DNA of 64,000 nucleotides. Origin: Mucilaginibacter sabulilitoris. GTDB taxonomy: Bacteria; Bacteroidota; Bacteroidia; Sphingobacteriales; Sphingobacteriaceae. The stretch covers positions 3,906,001 through 3,970,000 of the forward strand of contig NZ_CP139558.1 of NCBI RefSeq assembly GCF_034262375.1, read 5' to 3'. This document shows, one piece after another, positions 25,981 through 35,291 of the stretch. Within the stretch, counting starts at the first letter, position 1. Each line of letters starts with the position of its first letter. Below the pieces are notes generated by a model. It saw nothing but the letters and a program-made list of their open reading frames with translations, made no database searches and was not told where the DNA came from. The translations under genes and the position numbers were made by a program.

Positions 25981-27612
25981 ATGAAGAAAACACTTATAGC
26001 ATTTTTGCTGCTTAGTCAAATTACCACTGTAAAAGTATTTAGTCAATCAATTAACCAGGTAACTACCGAAAACGGAGTAGTTGAGGGAACGAAGGAAGCT
26101 GGCTCTTCAATCACGAGTTTTAAAGGCATCCCTTTTGCGCAGCCACCGGTTGGTGATTTACGCTGGAAGGAACCGCAGCCGGTTAAAAATTGGCAGGGTG
26201 TGTTTAAGGCTGATCATTTTGGAAACAATGGCATGCAAAAACCAATATTTGGCGATATGGGTTTTCGTTCGGCAGGCATGAGCGAGGATTGTTTGTACCT
26301 TAATGTTTGGACACCTGCCAAAACCGGGAAGGAGAAACTTCCTGTACTGGTTTACTTTTATGGCGGCGGCCTGGCGGCCGGCGATGGTTCTGAATCAAGG
26401 TATGATGGGGAAAGCATGGCCAAAAAAGGTATTGTTGCGCTTACTGTAAATTACAGGCTGGGGATATTCGGTTTCTTTGCGCATCCGGAACTTACCAAGG
26501 AATCGCCAAATCATTCATCCGGCAATTACGGATATCTTGATCAACACGCAGCCCTGGTTTGGGTGCAGAAAAATATAGCGGCGTTTGGCGGCGATCCTAA
26601 AAAGGTAACCATAGCGGGTGAATCTGCCGGGTCAATCTCTGTATCAGTACAAATGGCATCACCCTTATCAAAAGATCTGATAGCAGGCGCTATTGGCGAA
26701 AGCGGCGCGGCTATAAACCCGACTTTGTTCCCAATCCCATTAGCCGATGGCGAAAAGAACGGAGCTGCCTTTGCTGCCCGTTTAAAGGCCGGTTCATTAG
26801 CCGAGTTACGGGCCCTGCCTGCTGCACAACTGCTCGATTCGGTTTTCTCACCTGGTGGCCCGGTTACATCAGCCACTATTGATGGCTATTTATTGCCAAA
26901 ATCATTGCCTGCTATTTTTGAAGCCGGTGAACAGGCGCATATACCCATATTGGTTGGTTGGAATTCTGCCGAAGTTCCGTATCAGTTTTTAATGCGTGCC
27001 GATGCGCCAACATTGGATAACTATAAAAAAACATTACAACAATTATATGGCGACCGCGCTGATGAAGCTTTAAAATTATATCCCGCTTCAACCGATGAGG
27101 AAGTGATTAAGACGGCAACCGCGTTATCAAGCGACCGCTTTATAGTTTACAGTACCTGGAAATGGGCCGACTTGCAGATCCAGACCGGGGGTAAGCCTGT
27201 TTACCGGTATGAGTTTTCGCGTATACGCCCTGCCATGGTGGCCGAAATGGGTAATGCAACGCCAGGGCTTGCGGGTGGTGTAGTTAAAGGGGATGCAGCA
27301 AAGCCGGCCGCTCCAAAACTACCGGTAGTTGGCGCGCCACATGCGTCAGAAATTGAGTACGCCATGGGCAACCTGGCTGGTAATAAAGTGTATGCCTGGA
27401 CTCCTGACGATTATAAAGTATCTGAAACAATGGAGAATTATTTCGCTAACTTTATAAAAACAGGAAATCCAAACGGCAGTGGTTTACGTAAATGGGAAGG
27501 GAACACAAGCAATAAAAATGTTAAATTTATGAACATTGATGTTAACAGCGAACTCAAAACTGAAGTAAACCGTGCCCGCTACCTGTTCCTGGATAAGGAG
27601 TATATGAAATAG
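25981..27612 (+). CDS. secreted type-B carboxylesterase
   Basis: 543 residues with a signal peptide (cleavage after VFSQS region). Alpha/beta hydrolase of the carboxylesterase/para-nitrobenzyl esterase family: SFKGIPFAQPPVGDLRW, SEDCLYLNVWTP, oxyanion-hole YFYGGGL, nucleophile elbow GESAGS (S215) and likely catalytic histidine in GAPHASEIEY (about 451). It hydrolyses ester or acyl groups in the periplasm or outside the cell; natural substrate unknown, perhaps acylated plant glycans. It stands alone with its own terminator, divergent from the NUDIX regulator that probably controls it. Confidence 0.92.
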   Translation: MKKTLIAFLLLSQITTVKVFSQSINQVTTENGVVEGTKEAGSSITSFKGIPFAQPPVGDLRWKEPQPVKNWQGVFKADHFGNNGMQKPIFGDMGFRSAGMSEDCLYLNVWTPAKTGKEKLPVLVYFYGGGLAAGDGSESRYDGESMAKKGIVALTVNYRLGIFGFFAHPELTKESPNHSSGNYGYLDQHAALVWVQKNIAAFGGDPKKVTIAGESAGSISVSVQMASPLSKDLIAGAIGESGAAINPTLFPIPLADGEKNGAAFAARLKAGSLAELRALPAAQLLDSVFSPGGPVTSATIDGYLLPKSLPAIFEAGEQAHIPILVGWNSAEVPYQFLMRADAPTLDNYKKTLQQLYGDRADEALKLYPASTDEEVIKTATALSSDRFIVYSTWKWADLQIQTGGKPVYRYEFSRIRPAMVAEMGNATPGLAGGVVKGDAAKPAAPKLPVVGAPHASEIEYAMGNLAGNKVYAWTPDDYKVSETMENYFANFIKTGNPNGSGLRKWEGNTSNKNVKFMNIDVNSELKTEVNRARYLFLDKEYMK

Positions 27613-27636
27613 TAATTTTATTGGTATGGATATATG

Positions 27637-27677
27637 AATCCTGGTTGCCGCGAGGGCGCCGGGATTTTTTATTTTTT
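27637..27677 (+). terminator. intrinsic terminator of the carboxylesterase gene
   Basis: Outer stem AATCCTGG (27637-27644) with CCGGGATT (27659-27666), one G-T pair, an inner GCC/GGC stem, then TTTTATTTTTT. Strong, 24 bp after the stop codon. Confidence 0.85.
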
Positions 27678-27712
27678 GGACTGATTCTTTTTGAATAAGT
27701 TAGCGCCATTAT

Positions 27713-28411
27713 ATGAGCACCTTTGCCGACAGAATCATCGCTTTTAATCAGCAACTTGAGTTTACAGGAACTTTACCTGACGGGATCAGGATCATGAACC
27801 CTTTTAAAGAAAGTGAGCTTGCACCTGTTGTTTCCGAACAGTTTTACCGTAAGTATTATAACGACCATCATCCGCGGCATTTAATATTAGGCATTAACCC
27901 CGGCAGGTTTGGCTCGGGCATGACAGGGGTTTCTTTTACCGATCCTAAAAGGATGGTAAATCAATGCCATATACCTTACCCGGGCCCTATGGCCCATGAG
28001 CCCTCATCAGAATATGTTTATGAAATGATTAACGCGTTTGGCGGGATAAGTAAGTTTTATGAGCAGTTTTATATCCATTCGGTTTGCCCGCTGGGTTTTA
28101 CTATAGCCACCAATAATGGTAAAGAGGTAAATTATAATTATTATGATATGCCCCAGCTGCAAAAAGCAGTGTATCCTTTTATTATTGAAAACATACAAAA
28201 GCAAATTGAGCTCGGTTTTAAAACCGATGTGTGTTTCTGCTTTGGTACAGGTAAAAATGAAGCCTTTTTACGTAAGCTGAATGAGGAAAAGAAATTCTTT
28301 AAGCAGATTGTTGCGCTGGAACATCCGCGGTATATTATGCAGTATAAATCAAAAACAAAAAAGGATTATATCGCAAAATATATCCGGGAATTTAATAAGG
28401 TGCTTTTGTAG
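27713..28411 (+). CDS. SMUG2-like uracil-DNA glycosylase
   Basis: 232 residues of the uracil-DNA glycosylase superfamily. The first active-site motif reads GINPGRFGSGMTGV, as in SMUG1-type enzymes, and the second motif region is EHPRYIMQY in place of the usual NPSPRS. This is the SMUG2-like subgroup described from Pedobacter heparinus (formerly DUF4918). It should remove uracil or other deaminated bases in DNA repair. Single gene; its end faces the small minus-strand gene at 28421. Confidence 0.85.
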   Translation: MSTFADRIIAFNQQLEFTGTLPDGIRIMNPFKESELAPVVSEQFYRKYYNDHHPRHLILGINPGRFGSGMTGVSFTDPKRMVNQCHIPYPGPMAHEPSSEYVYEMINAFGGISKFYEQFYIHSVCPLGFTIATNNGKEVNYNYYDMPQLQKAVYPFIIENIQKQIELGFKTDVCFCFGTGKNEAFLRKLNEEKKFFKQIVALEHPRYIMQYKSKTKKDYIAKYIREFNKVLL

Positions 28412-28420
28412 TAACAGGAT

Positions 28421-28750
28421 TTACTTAGTGCTGATGTCGCGCTTGTGATCATCAAATTCTTTACCCGAGGCATGGTAGTTCCGGATAAACTGTACCAATT
28501 GCTTTAATTCAAAATCGGTAAGCTCTGTGCCTCCTGAATATTGATACCCGGTATTTGTATCATCTAAAACCAGCGCACCCAGGTAGCCTTTATCAAAGGT
28601 TTTCGGGCTATCAGTTCCCCGGTAAAGTTTATAAGTTCTGGTATTTGAAGGGCTTACTTCGCCCTTATTGATCCCGATAGGATCAATCGCTATATTGATG
28701 AGGGTACCATCTTCTTTGTTTACTCCAAATGTAACACCGCTTGTGATCAT
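28421..28750 (-). CDS. protein of unknown function
   Basis: 109 residues, soluble and acidic/polar, starting MITSGVTFGVNKEDGTLINI. The C-terminal segment LTDFELKQLVQFIRNYHASGKEFDD looks like an amphipathic helix. No family recognised. ATG start is 71 bp from the divergent MgtC-type gene, and its stop lies nine bases from that of the glycosylase gene. Confidence 0.65.
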   Translation of the reverse strand: MITSGVTFGVNKEDGTLINIAIDPIGINKGEVSPSNTRTYKLYRGTDSPKTFDKGYLGALVLDDTNTGYQYSGGTELTDFELKQLVQFIRNYHASGKEFDDHKRDISTK

Positions 28751-28821
28751 AATATGTTATTTAAGTAAATAGACAATAGTCATGTTTAATTGTTTCAATA
28801 TTTACCCATAAATTAGCTATT

Positions 28822-29499
28822 ATGATTAGTACTTATGAGATGCTTTTACGGCTGCTTGTAGCCGCTTTATTGGGCAGTATAATAGGATGGGAGCGGGAGC
28901 GCAGACATTGGACAGCCGGGTTACGTACTCACATGATGGTTTGTTTGGGTTCGGCGCTTATTATGCTGGTTTCTGCTTACGGCTTTCAGGATGTAGTAGG
29001 AAAACCCGGTTATGGGCTCGACCCATCACGAGTGGCGGCGCAGGTGGTAAGCGGCATCGGCTTTTTAGGTGCTGGTACCATATTTTTTCTGCGTAATGAG
29101 ATAGTAAAGGGCCTTACCACAGCGGCAGGCTTGTGGACGGTAGCTGCCATAGGGCTGGCCGTTGGCGGTGGTTTATATATTGAGGCAGTAAGTACAACTG
29201 CTATTGCTATGATTATCCTGGTTGTTTTTAAACCATTTGAAAATAAGTTTTTCAAAAAAAATAAATACCGCAATATCCGGCTGCTACTTTCTCAAAAACA
29301 GGTTGATTTTGAAGCGATAGAAGAGGTATTGAAAAACAATAACATTCCGTTTAAAGAGATCAGCTTAACAGGAGGCGACGGTAATGACGAGATTAGAATC
29401 ACCATTCAAAAGCAATTTACCCCACAGGAAAACGTAATGACCGTAGTAGCCGATCTTAAAAATATTAAAGGTGTACAAGGCGTAGATTTCTTAAGCTGA
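28822..29499 (+). CDS. MgtC/SapB family membrane protein
   Basis: 225 residues: four N-terminal membrane helices with the family signatures GSIIGWERERRHWTAGLRTH, HMMVCLGSALIML, RVAAQVVSGIGFLGAGTIF and ATGLWT-like GLTTAAGLWTVAAIGLAVG, then a C-terminal ACT-like cytoplasmic domain (about 150-225). MgtC proteins act in magnesium limitation and acid or membrane-potential stress; ion transport itself is doubtful. Followed by a bidirectional terminator. Confidence 0.92.
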   Translation: MISTYEMLLRLLVAALLGSIIGWERERRHWTAGLRTHMMVCLGSALIMLVSAYGFQDVVGKPGYGLDPSRVAAQVVSGIGFLGAGTIFFLRNEIVKGLTTAAGLWTVAAIGLAVGGGLYIEAVSTTAIAMIILVVFKPFENKFFKKNKYRNIRLLLSQKQVDFEAIEEVLKNNNIPFKEISLTGGDGNDEIRITIQKQFTPQENVMTVVADLKNIKGVQGVDFLS

Positions 29500-29506
29500 T
29501 GATACC

Positions 29507-29544
29507 AAAAAAGCACCGTGTATTTTTAATACACAGTGCTTTTT
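29507..29544. terminator. bidirectional terminator between mgtC-type and GH3 genes
   Basis: A-rich/T-rich flanked hairpin: AAAAAGCAC and GTGTAT pair with ATACAC and GTGCTTTTT with one mismatch, loop of five bases. It serves both convergent genes (stops at 29499 and 29574). Confidence 0.88.
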
Positions 29545-29573
29545 CAATTGAAGTTTTCTATAATTAATGTTGA

Positions 29574-31742
29574 TTATTTAGCTATGGCAAAATCAATGCT
29601 CGCTTTTTCATCAGCAGAATTACTGCCAAGTACCAGCTTGTATTTACCGGGATAAACTTTCCATTTATGAGTTGTCATGTCCCATTTTTGCAGGTCCTGC
29701 ACAGGGATTTTAAGGGTAACAGTTTCATCTTTGCCTGTTGCCACGCTTACGTGTTTAAAGCTCTTCAACTCTTTAACTGGCATACGGTCAAGTTTCGGGT
29801 ATTCCACATAGGCTTGTACCACTTCGTCGCCATTTATTTTGCCGGTATTTTTAACATTTACTGTTACAGACAAAGTGTCGGTTTTTTTATAAGCGTTTTT
29901 GGGTTTACTATCCAGTGTATAGGCAAAAGAGGTATAGCTTAAGCCAAATCCAAAAGGATACTGAACCGGGCCGTTATAATAACGGTAGGTGCGGCCTTTC
30001 ATATTATAATCCTGGTAATCGGGCAGGTTACTCATGTCTTTATAAAAAGTAAGCGGTAAATGGCCCGATGGAGAAACATCGCCAAACACAATGTCGGCCA
30101 AAGCGTTGCCACCCTGCTCACCTGGGTACCAGGCAAAGATGATAGCATCGGCATAAGGTTCAATGGCCGATACATCTACATCGCTGCCGGCAGTTATTAC
30201 GGCTATAACGGGTTTGTTTTTAACGCTTTTACGCAGGGCTTTCATAAAGGCAATCTCGCTGGCCGGTAAGCTTAAGTTTTTCTTATCGCCGCCACTTTCA
30301 GATAAAAACGCATCACCTGCCTCACCTTCCAACACAGGAGACAAACCAATCACGGCTATGGTTACCTCAGCGTTGCCGGCTGCCCATGTACCGCCAAAGT
30401 GTGTGGTGTCCCGGTAGTCGCATCCCAGATCATACTCCACCCTGGTCGATTTGCTAACCGCCCCGGTAATGCCCTCAACAAAATTAATTACTTTACTGCT
30501 GGTGCCGTGGTAGTTGGCAACCATAGCATCAAGTGAAGCCGCGTTAGGGCCCAAAACCATGATGCTTGAAATGCTGTCTTTTTTCAGGGGTAAAATGTTC
30601 TTGTCGTTTTTAAGCAATACCATACTTTGCTGGGCCACTTTGCGGGCCAGGGCAAGGTGCTGCGTATTGTGGATACTGTCGGCACCATAGCTACGGTAGG
30701 GATTCAGTTTGGGATCGTCATAAAAGCCCAGTTTAAATTCGGTGCGTAAAATAGCGCTCAGTGCAAAATCAATGTCTTTTTCGGTAAGCAGCTTTTGCTG
30801 AATAGCTTTCATACCGTCTTTTTGTAATATCGTTGAACAATCAAGGTTCACACCGGCTTTTAAGGCCGCCGCCGCGGTTTCTACAGCGGTAGGTAATGTT
30901 TTATGACGCAGAAAAACATCATCAAGCGCGCCGCAATCAGTAACCACATGACCCTTAAAGCCCCATTCTTTCCTCAGAATATCGGTCAGCAGCATTTTAT
31001 TGATTGAGTTTGGGACACCGTTAACCCGGTTATACGCGCTCATTACCGATTCAACACCGGCGCCTACCAATTCATGAAACGCGTACAGGTAAGTTTCGCG
31101 CAGGTCTTTTTCGTCAACTTTGGCATCAAAATGATCGCGTTCGGCTTCGGGGCCGCTGTGCACCGCGAAGTGTTTAGCAGTTGCTGATGCTTTTAAGTAA
31201 CGAGGGTCATTACCCTGCAAACCCTTAACAAATGCCGAGCCCATCCGCCCTGTTAAAAACGGATCCTCTCCGTAAGTTTCCTGCCCGCGTCCCCAGCGCG
31301 GATCGCGGAAAATATTGATGTTGGGTGTCCAGAAGGTAAGGCCCATATATTGCAGGTGCCTGTCTTGCGCAATGGCCAGGTTATATTTGGCCCGGGCCTC
31401 AGTTGATATGGCAGTTGATACCTGTTTCAAAAGGTCGTCATTAAATGTAGCGGCCATACCAATAGCCTGCGGAAATATAGTAGCTTCACCGGCACGGGCC
31501 ACACCATGCAGGGCCTCATTCCACCAATTGTATGCAGGGATACCTAAACGCGGTACGGCTTTACTCTGGTAACCTAAAAGGGATATTTTTTCTTCAAGTG
31601 TAAGCTTTGATACAAGGTCCTTTACCCGCATTTCAATCGATTGCGAGGGGTCTTTGTAAAAAGGGGTTTGCTGTGCTTTTGAAGCTGATGTAATAAATAC
31701 CAGGGCAACAATAGCTAAAGACAGCCTGGTAATGTTTTTCAT
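29574..31742 (-). CDS. secreted GH3 glycoside hydrolase (beta-glucosidase/xylosidase type)
   Basis: 722 residues from the ATG at 31742 (MKNITRLS, signal peptide ending SKAQQ); a start at 31754 is also possible, and longer ones run into the receptor gene. The GH3 N-terminal barrel shows NWWNEALHGVAR, NIFRDPRWGRGQETYGEDP, KHFAVHSGPE and the nucleophile D269 in VVTDCGAL. The (alpha/beta) sandwich domain and a C-terminal fibronectin-III-like domain follow. It removes beta-linked glucose or xylose from non-reducing ends; NWWNEALHG and the nearby DCGAL are often seen in xylosidase/arabinosidase-like members, so beta-xylose is plausible. It lies 22 bp after the SusC gene. Confidence 0.92.
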   Translation of the reverse strand: MKNITRLSLAIVALVFITSASKAQQTPFYKDPSQSIEMRVKDLVSKLTLEEKISLLGYQSKAVPRLGIPAYNWWNEALHGVARAGEATIFPQAIGMAATFNDDLLKQVSTAISTEARAKYNLAIAQDRHLQYMGLTFWTPNINIFRDPRWGRGQETYGEDPFLTGRMGSAFVKGLQGNDPRYLKASATAKHFAVHSGPEAERDHFDAKVDEKDLRETYLYAFHELVGAGVESVMSAYNRVNGVPNSINKMLLTDILRKEWGFKGHVVTDCGALDDVFLRHKTLPTAVETAAAALKAGVNLDCSTILQKDGMKAIQQKLLTEKDIDFALSAILRTEFKLGFYDDPKLNPYRSYGADSIHNTQHLALARKVAQQSMVLLKNDKNILPLKKDSISSIMVLGPNAASLDAMVANYHGTSSKVINFVEGITGAVSKSTRVEYDLGCDYRDTTHFGGTWAAGNAEVTIAVIGLSPVLEGEAGDAFLSESGGDKKNLSLPASEIAFMKALRKSVKNKPVIAVITAGSDVDVSAIEPYADAIIFAWYPGEQGGNALADIVFGDVSPSGHLPLTFYKDMSNLPDYQDYNMKGRTYRYYNGPVQYPFGFGLSYTSFAYTLDSKPKNAYKKTDTLSVTVNVKNTGKINGDEVVQAYVEYPKLDRMPVKELKSFKHVSVATGKDETVTLKIPVQDLQKWDMTTHKWKVYPGKYKLVLGSNSADEKASIDFAIAK

Positions 31743-31764
31743 GGTTAACGCCATTTGTTTGTTG

Positions 31765-34700
31765 TTACTTTTTGATTTTAAAATTAATATTAATTCCATA
31801 AGTATGTGTTGGGGGTAAGCTTGCACCTTCAATGCCGGCATATTTGATATCAGGCGAAAATCCCGATTCGGGGTCAATATTGTCTGAATGTTTCATTATC
31901 GTCCACAAATTACGACCCACTAAAGATACGGTTATACCGTCAAAAGGCGAACCGCTTAAAAAACCTTTTGAAAAAGTATAGCCAAAGGTAACTTGTCTTA
32001 ACTTAATAAAACTACCATCTAAAACATTTAATGCAGATATATTTTGCGCCAGTGATTGGTAATAACTCTCTGCCGGTACGGCTATTGTATTTTTTGTACC
32101 ATTTAATGTTACACCATCGCCAATTACACCACCTTCGCGGCCGGCAAGCGTTAGTTTGTTAAGCCCGCGGTAAATACTGTTATAATTGGTAGCCGATAGT
32201 ATTTTGTTCCCGTACCTGTAATCAATAAGGAACGATAGGCTAAGGTTTTTGTATGTGAAATTATTATTAAAACCGCCATAAATTTTGGGTACGGCGCTAC
32301 CCATAGGCACCCTTGGGCCTGCTATAGGTAACCCGTTTGCATCAAATATGATTTGTCCGTTGCTGTTACGCAGGTAATCGTTTGCCATGATCTGTGGTCC
32401 GGGAAGGCCTTTAACCAAAGCGGTAGCGGCATTAAGCGGACGATACGTTCCGAAACTGATATTTGATGAAGTAGCCGTACCGTCGGTTTGCAATATCTTA
32501 TTTTGCACATAGGTGAAATTAAAAGAAGGCATCCAGGCAAAGTTTGAGGTTTTGACAGGTGTGCCACTCAGTTCAATCTCTATACCGCTGTTTTGTGTTG
32601 AACCTGTACCTATAAAGCGCCTGGCGTATCCCGAGGACAGGTCGAGATCTCCTTTGATAATTTCGTTCCGGGTTTTCCGGTAAAAATAGGCTGCATCGAT
32701 ACCCAAACGGCCACCAATAAATTTCAGATCGATACCTATTTCGGTTTCAGTAAGCGTGTATGGCTTTAGAAATGAATTAGGTAAGCTGTCAGAAAATCCG
32801 GCGGCGGGAACACCATTTACAATACTTTTGATAATATAATATTGCGATGTAATATAAACATCGGTTGGTTCGCCGCTGGTTTGAGCGTATGAAAGCCTAA
32901 GTTTCCCATAGTCAAGCGCCGGTATACGTATCAAATCGGAAAATACAACACTGGCCGATATTGATGGTGTAAATATACCCCTTTGTCCATCTGGTAGGGT
33001 GGAGTAAGCATCGTACCTACCTGTATTGCTTATGGTTATGTATTTTTTTATGGAAAAATCAGCAGAGTAATAAGCCGAATGTGTTTCTACTCTTTTAAAA
33101 TCATAAGTGCTGTTTTGAACAGATACGTTACTGATGTCGTAAAAGCGGGGGACTATAAAAGGCCCGCCAAAAAGCCGGGTATATTCATAAGTGGTTTTGC
33201 GGATGTTGGCCCCACCCGAAATATCAAAATTAAGCACATCCTTAATTATATCATGTTTTACACCAATCAGCACATCTGTATTCAGTTCAGACCGATGTGT
33301 TTTTGATGCTTCATCCAGCGATCCGGCGCCACTTGGAGAGTAGGCCGTACCGGTAGGCGTTACGGTTAACCGGTCGTCATACAAAACATCATTTCCCAGT
33401 CTGGCCTGTGCATACAACCAATTGGTAAAATTATATTTGGCAATTACTGCCGATATAAGACGTTTGCGGCCTATATTATTTACAAACTCATTTACTGCGA
33501 AATAGGGATTGGTAACAAACGGATCGTTACCCCAGCGTAGTTCAGAGCCGTTTGCGTCAACACCCGGACTTAATGCCGCCTGGTTTTCATTGGCCGCCAG
33601 GTATTGAATGTTATTGGGATTCATGGGGCCATCACTTAAATTGGGTTTCAGATCTGATGATTCTGAAATATAATTGGCTATAACGTTTAAATCTAATTGG
33701 GGTGTTATATTTTGATTAGCAGTGAGGTTTACTGTTTTACGGGACAGGCCGCTGTTGCGAACGATAGCGTTATTGCTCAGGTTTGACAGCGAAAGCCTAA
33801 AGCTCCCGGTTTCGCTGCCGCTGGTAAACGCTACTGTATTGGTATTGGATGAGCCGGTACGATAAAATTTGTTTATATTATCTTTAACCGCAGAATAAGG
33901 ATAGTATTTACCGTCGAACTGGATGGTGGGTTTTCCATCGAGTTTTTCGCCCCAGCCCAGGTTGCCGGTTGATATCGCGCTATTTATGTTCACAGGCCTT
34001 TGACCATTTTCACCCTGGCCATAAACGGTTTGATAATCAAAGGTATTAACCGCTTCGTCTACCTGAAAATTTGTATTAAACTCAACCCCAAATCCCGAGT
34101 TTTTTTTGCCGCTTTTTGTTGTAATCAAAATAACACCATTTGCTGCCCTGGCACCATACAGTGCCGATGCCGACTGGCCTTTAAGCACAGTTAAACTTTC
34201 TACATCGTCTGGGTTAATATTGCTTATGCCATCGCCAAAATCGGCGCCGCCCCATTCATTTGCGGCCCCTCTCTGAGTATTATCAATAGGTACACCATTA
34301 ATGATAAACAAGGGAGCTGCAGCACCGAAACTGGTTACCCCCCTTAATAGTATACGCGCTGACGAGCCCGGACCGCCATTTACACCGTTGATGCTTAAAC
34401 CTGCAACCCTGCCTTCAAGCGAGTAGGCAATATTTGTCTCTTTTACCTTATCAAGCTGGTCGCCGCTAATGGTACTTACCGAGTAGCCAAGTTTTCTGTC
34501 TTCTTTTTTTACGCCTAATGCGGTTATGACTACCTCGTTTAACAGATTGTTAGGCACTAATTGTATTATGCAAGGCGTTGTGCCTGATACTTTTACTTCC
34601 TGAGTTTGATAACCTATGTAGCTGACTACCAATGTAGAGTTTGCGGGTGTTTCCAACGAGAAAAAGCCACCGTTCTCTGTGGGCGTTCCGGCAGTTGATC

Positions 34701-35085
34701 CTTTTACCATCACTGTTGCGCCGGGTAGCGGCTCGCCCTTTTCGCCGGTTACGTGACCGCTTACCTTAATAACGCTCACTATTTCGTTAACCGGGGCTAT
34801 GACCACCAGATGATTTGCCAGTTCGGTGTAGGTGAAGCCGGAGCCAGCCAGGATTTTATCAAGTACTTTTAAAACATCTTCATCAGTAACATCAACATTT
34901 ACCTTTTGTAGGGCAGGTACTTTCCGTTCGCTATAAACAAAATGGTAGCTGCTTTGACGCTCAATAGCCGATAGTACTTTCCGAAAATCGGCTGATTGCA
35001 AATTGATAGTTACACGTGTTTGGGCATATAGTGTTGGGATAATAAGTAAATTGAAGAACAATATTAAAGTACACGTTAATTTCAT
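31765..35085 (-). CDS. SusC-type TonB-dependent receptor with STN domain
   Basis: 1106 residues from the ATG at 35085; the in-frame TTG at 35091 is less likely. Signal peptide ending LYAQT, STN (secretin/TonB N-terminal) domain about 25-95, carboxypeptidase-like domain about 110-190 (GEPLPGATVMVKGS), plug domain about 200-320 with GVNGGPGSSARILLRG and GARAANGVILITTKSG, then the beta-barrel. It imports glycan fragments through the outer membrane with TonB energy. The STN domain normally signals to the FecR protein encoded just upstream. Unusually no SusD gene follows: the next gene is GH3. It aligns along its length with the second SusC at 57891-61088. Confidence 0.94.
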   Translation of the reverse strand: MKLTCTLILFFNLLIIPTLYAQTRVTINLQSADFRKVLSAIERQSSYHFVYSERKVPALQKVNVDVTDEDVLKVLDKILAGSGFTYTELANHLVVIAPVNEIVSVIKVSGHVTGEKGEPLPGATVMVKGSTAGTPTENGGFFSLETPANSTLVVSYIGYQTQEVKVSGTTPCIIQLVPNNLLNEVVITALGVKKEDRKLGYSVSTISGDQLDKVKETNIAYSLEGRVAGLSINGVNGGPGSSARILLRGVTSFGAAAPLFIINGVPIDNTQRGAANEWGGADFGDGISNINPDDVESLTVLKGQSASALYGARAANGVILITTKSGKKNSGFGVEFNTNFQVDEAVNTFDYQTVYGQGENGQRPVNINSAISTGNLGWGEKLDGKPTIQFDGKYYPYSAVKDNINKFYRTGSSNTNTVAFTSGSETGSFRLSLSNLSNNAIVRNSGLSRKTVNLTANQNITPQLDLNVIANYISESSDLKPNLSDGPMNPNNIQYLAANENQAALSPGVDANGSELRWGNDPFVTNPYFAVNEFVNNIGRKRLISAVIAKYNFTNWLYAQARLGNDVLYDDRLTVTPTGTAYSPSGAGSLDEASKTHRSELNTDVLIGVKHDIIKDVLNFDISGGANIRKTTYEYTRLFGGPFIVPRFYDISNVSVQNSTYDFKRVETHSAYYSADFSIKKYITISNTGRYDAYSTLPDGQRGIFTPSISASVVFSDLIRIPALDYGKLRLSYAQTSGEPTDVYITSQYYIIKSIVNGVPAAGFSDSLPNSFLKPYTLTETEIGIDLKFIGGRLGIDAAYFYRKTRNEIIKGDLDLSSGYARRFIGTGSTQNSGIEIELSGTPVKTSNFAWMPSFNFTYVQNKILQTDGTATSSNISFGTYRPLNAATALVKGLPGPQIMANDYLRNSNGQIIFDANGLPIAGPRVPMGSAVPKIYGGFNNNFTYKNLSLSFLIDYRYGNKILSATNYNSIYRGLNKLTLAGREGGVIGDGVTLNGTKNTIAVPAESYYQSLAQNISALNVLDGSFIKLRQVTFGYTFSKGFLSGSPFDGITVSLVGRNLWTIMKHSDNIDPESGFSPDIKYAGIEGASLPPTHTYGININFKIKK

Positions 35086-35291
35086 TATCAATAAGGACTT
35101 ATAGTCAATATGTATATTTACACACAGTAGCCGTGTTTTAAATTTACATAAATTTTAATAAGTAAGCAGTAGGGGAACACACTCCTTATAAACGGAAAGA
35201 TATTAAAAATAATGTTATAGATGCCACATTTTGAGGATTTAATTCGAGGGCATTGTACACGGGGTTTGTAAAGTTTATAGCATAGGCAGCT

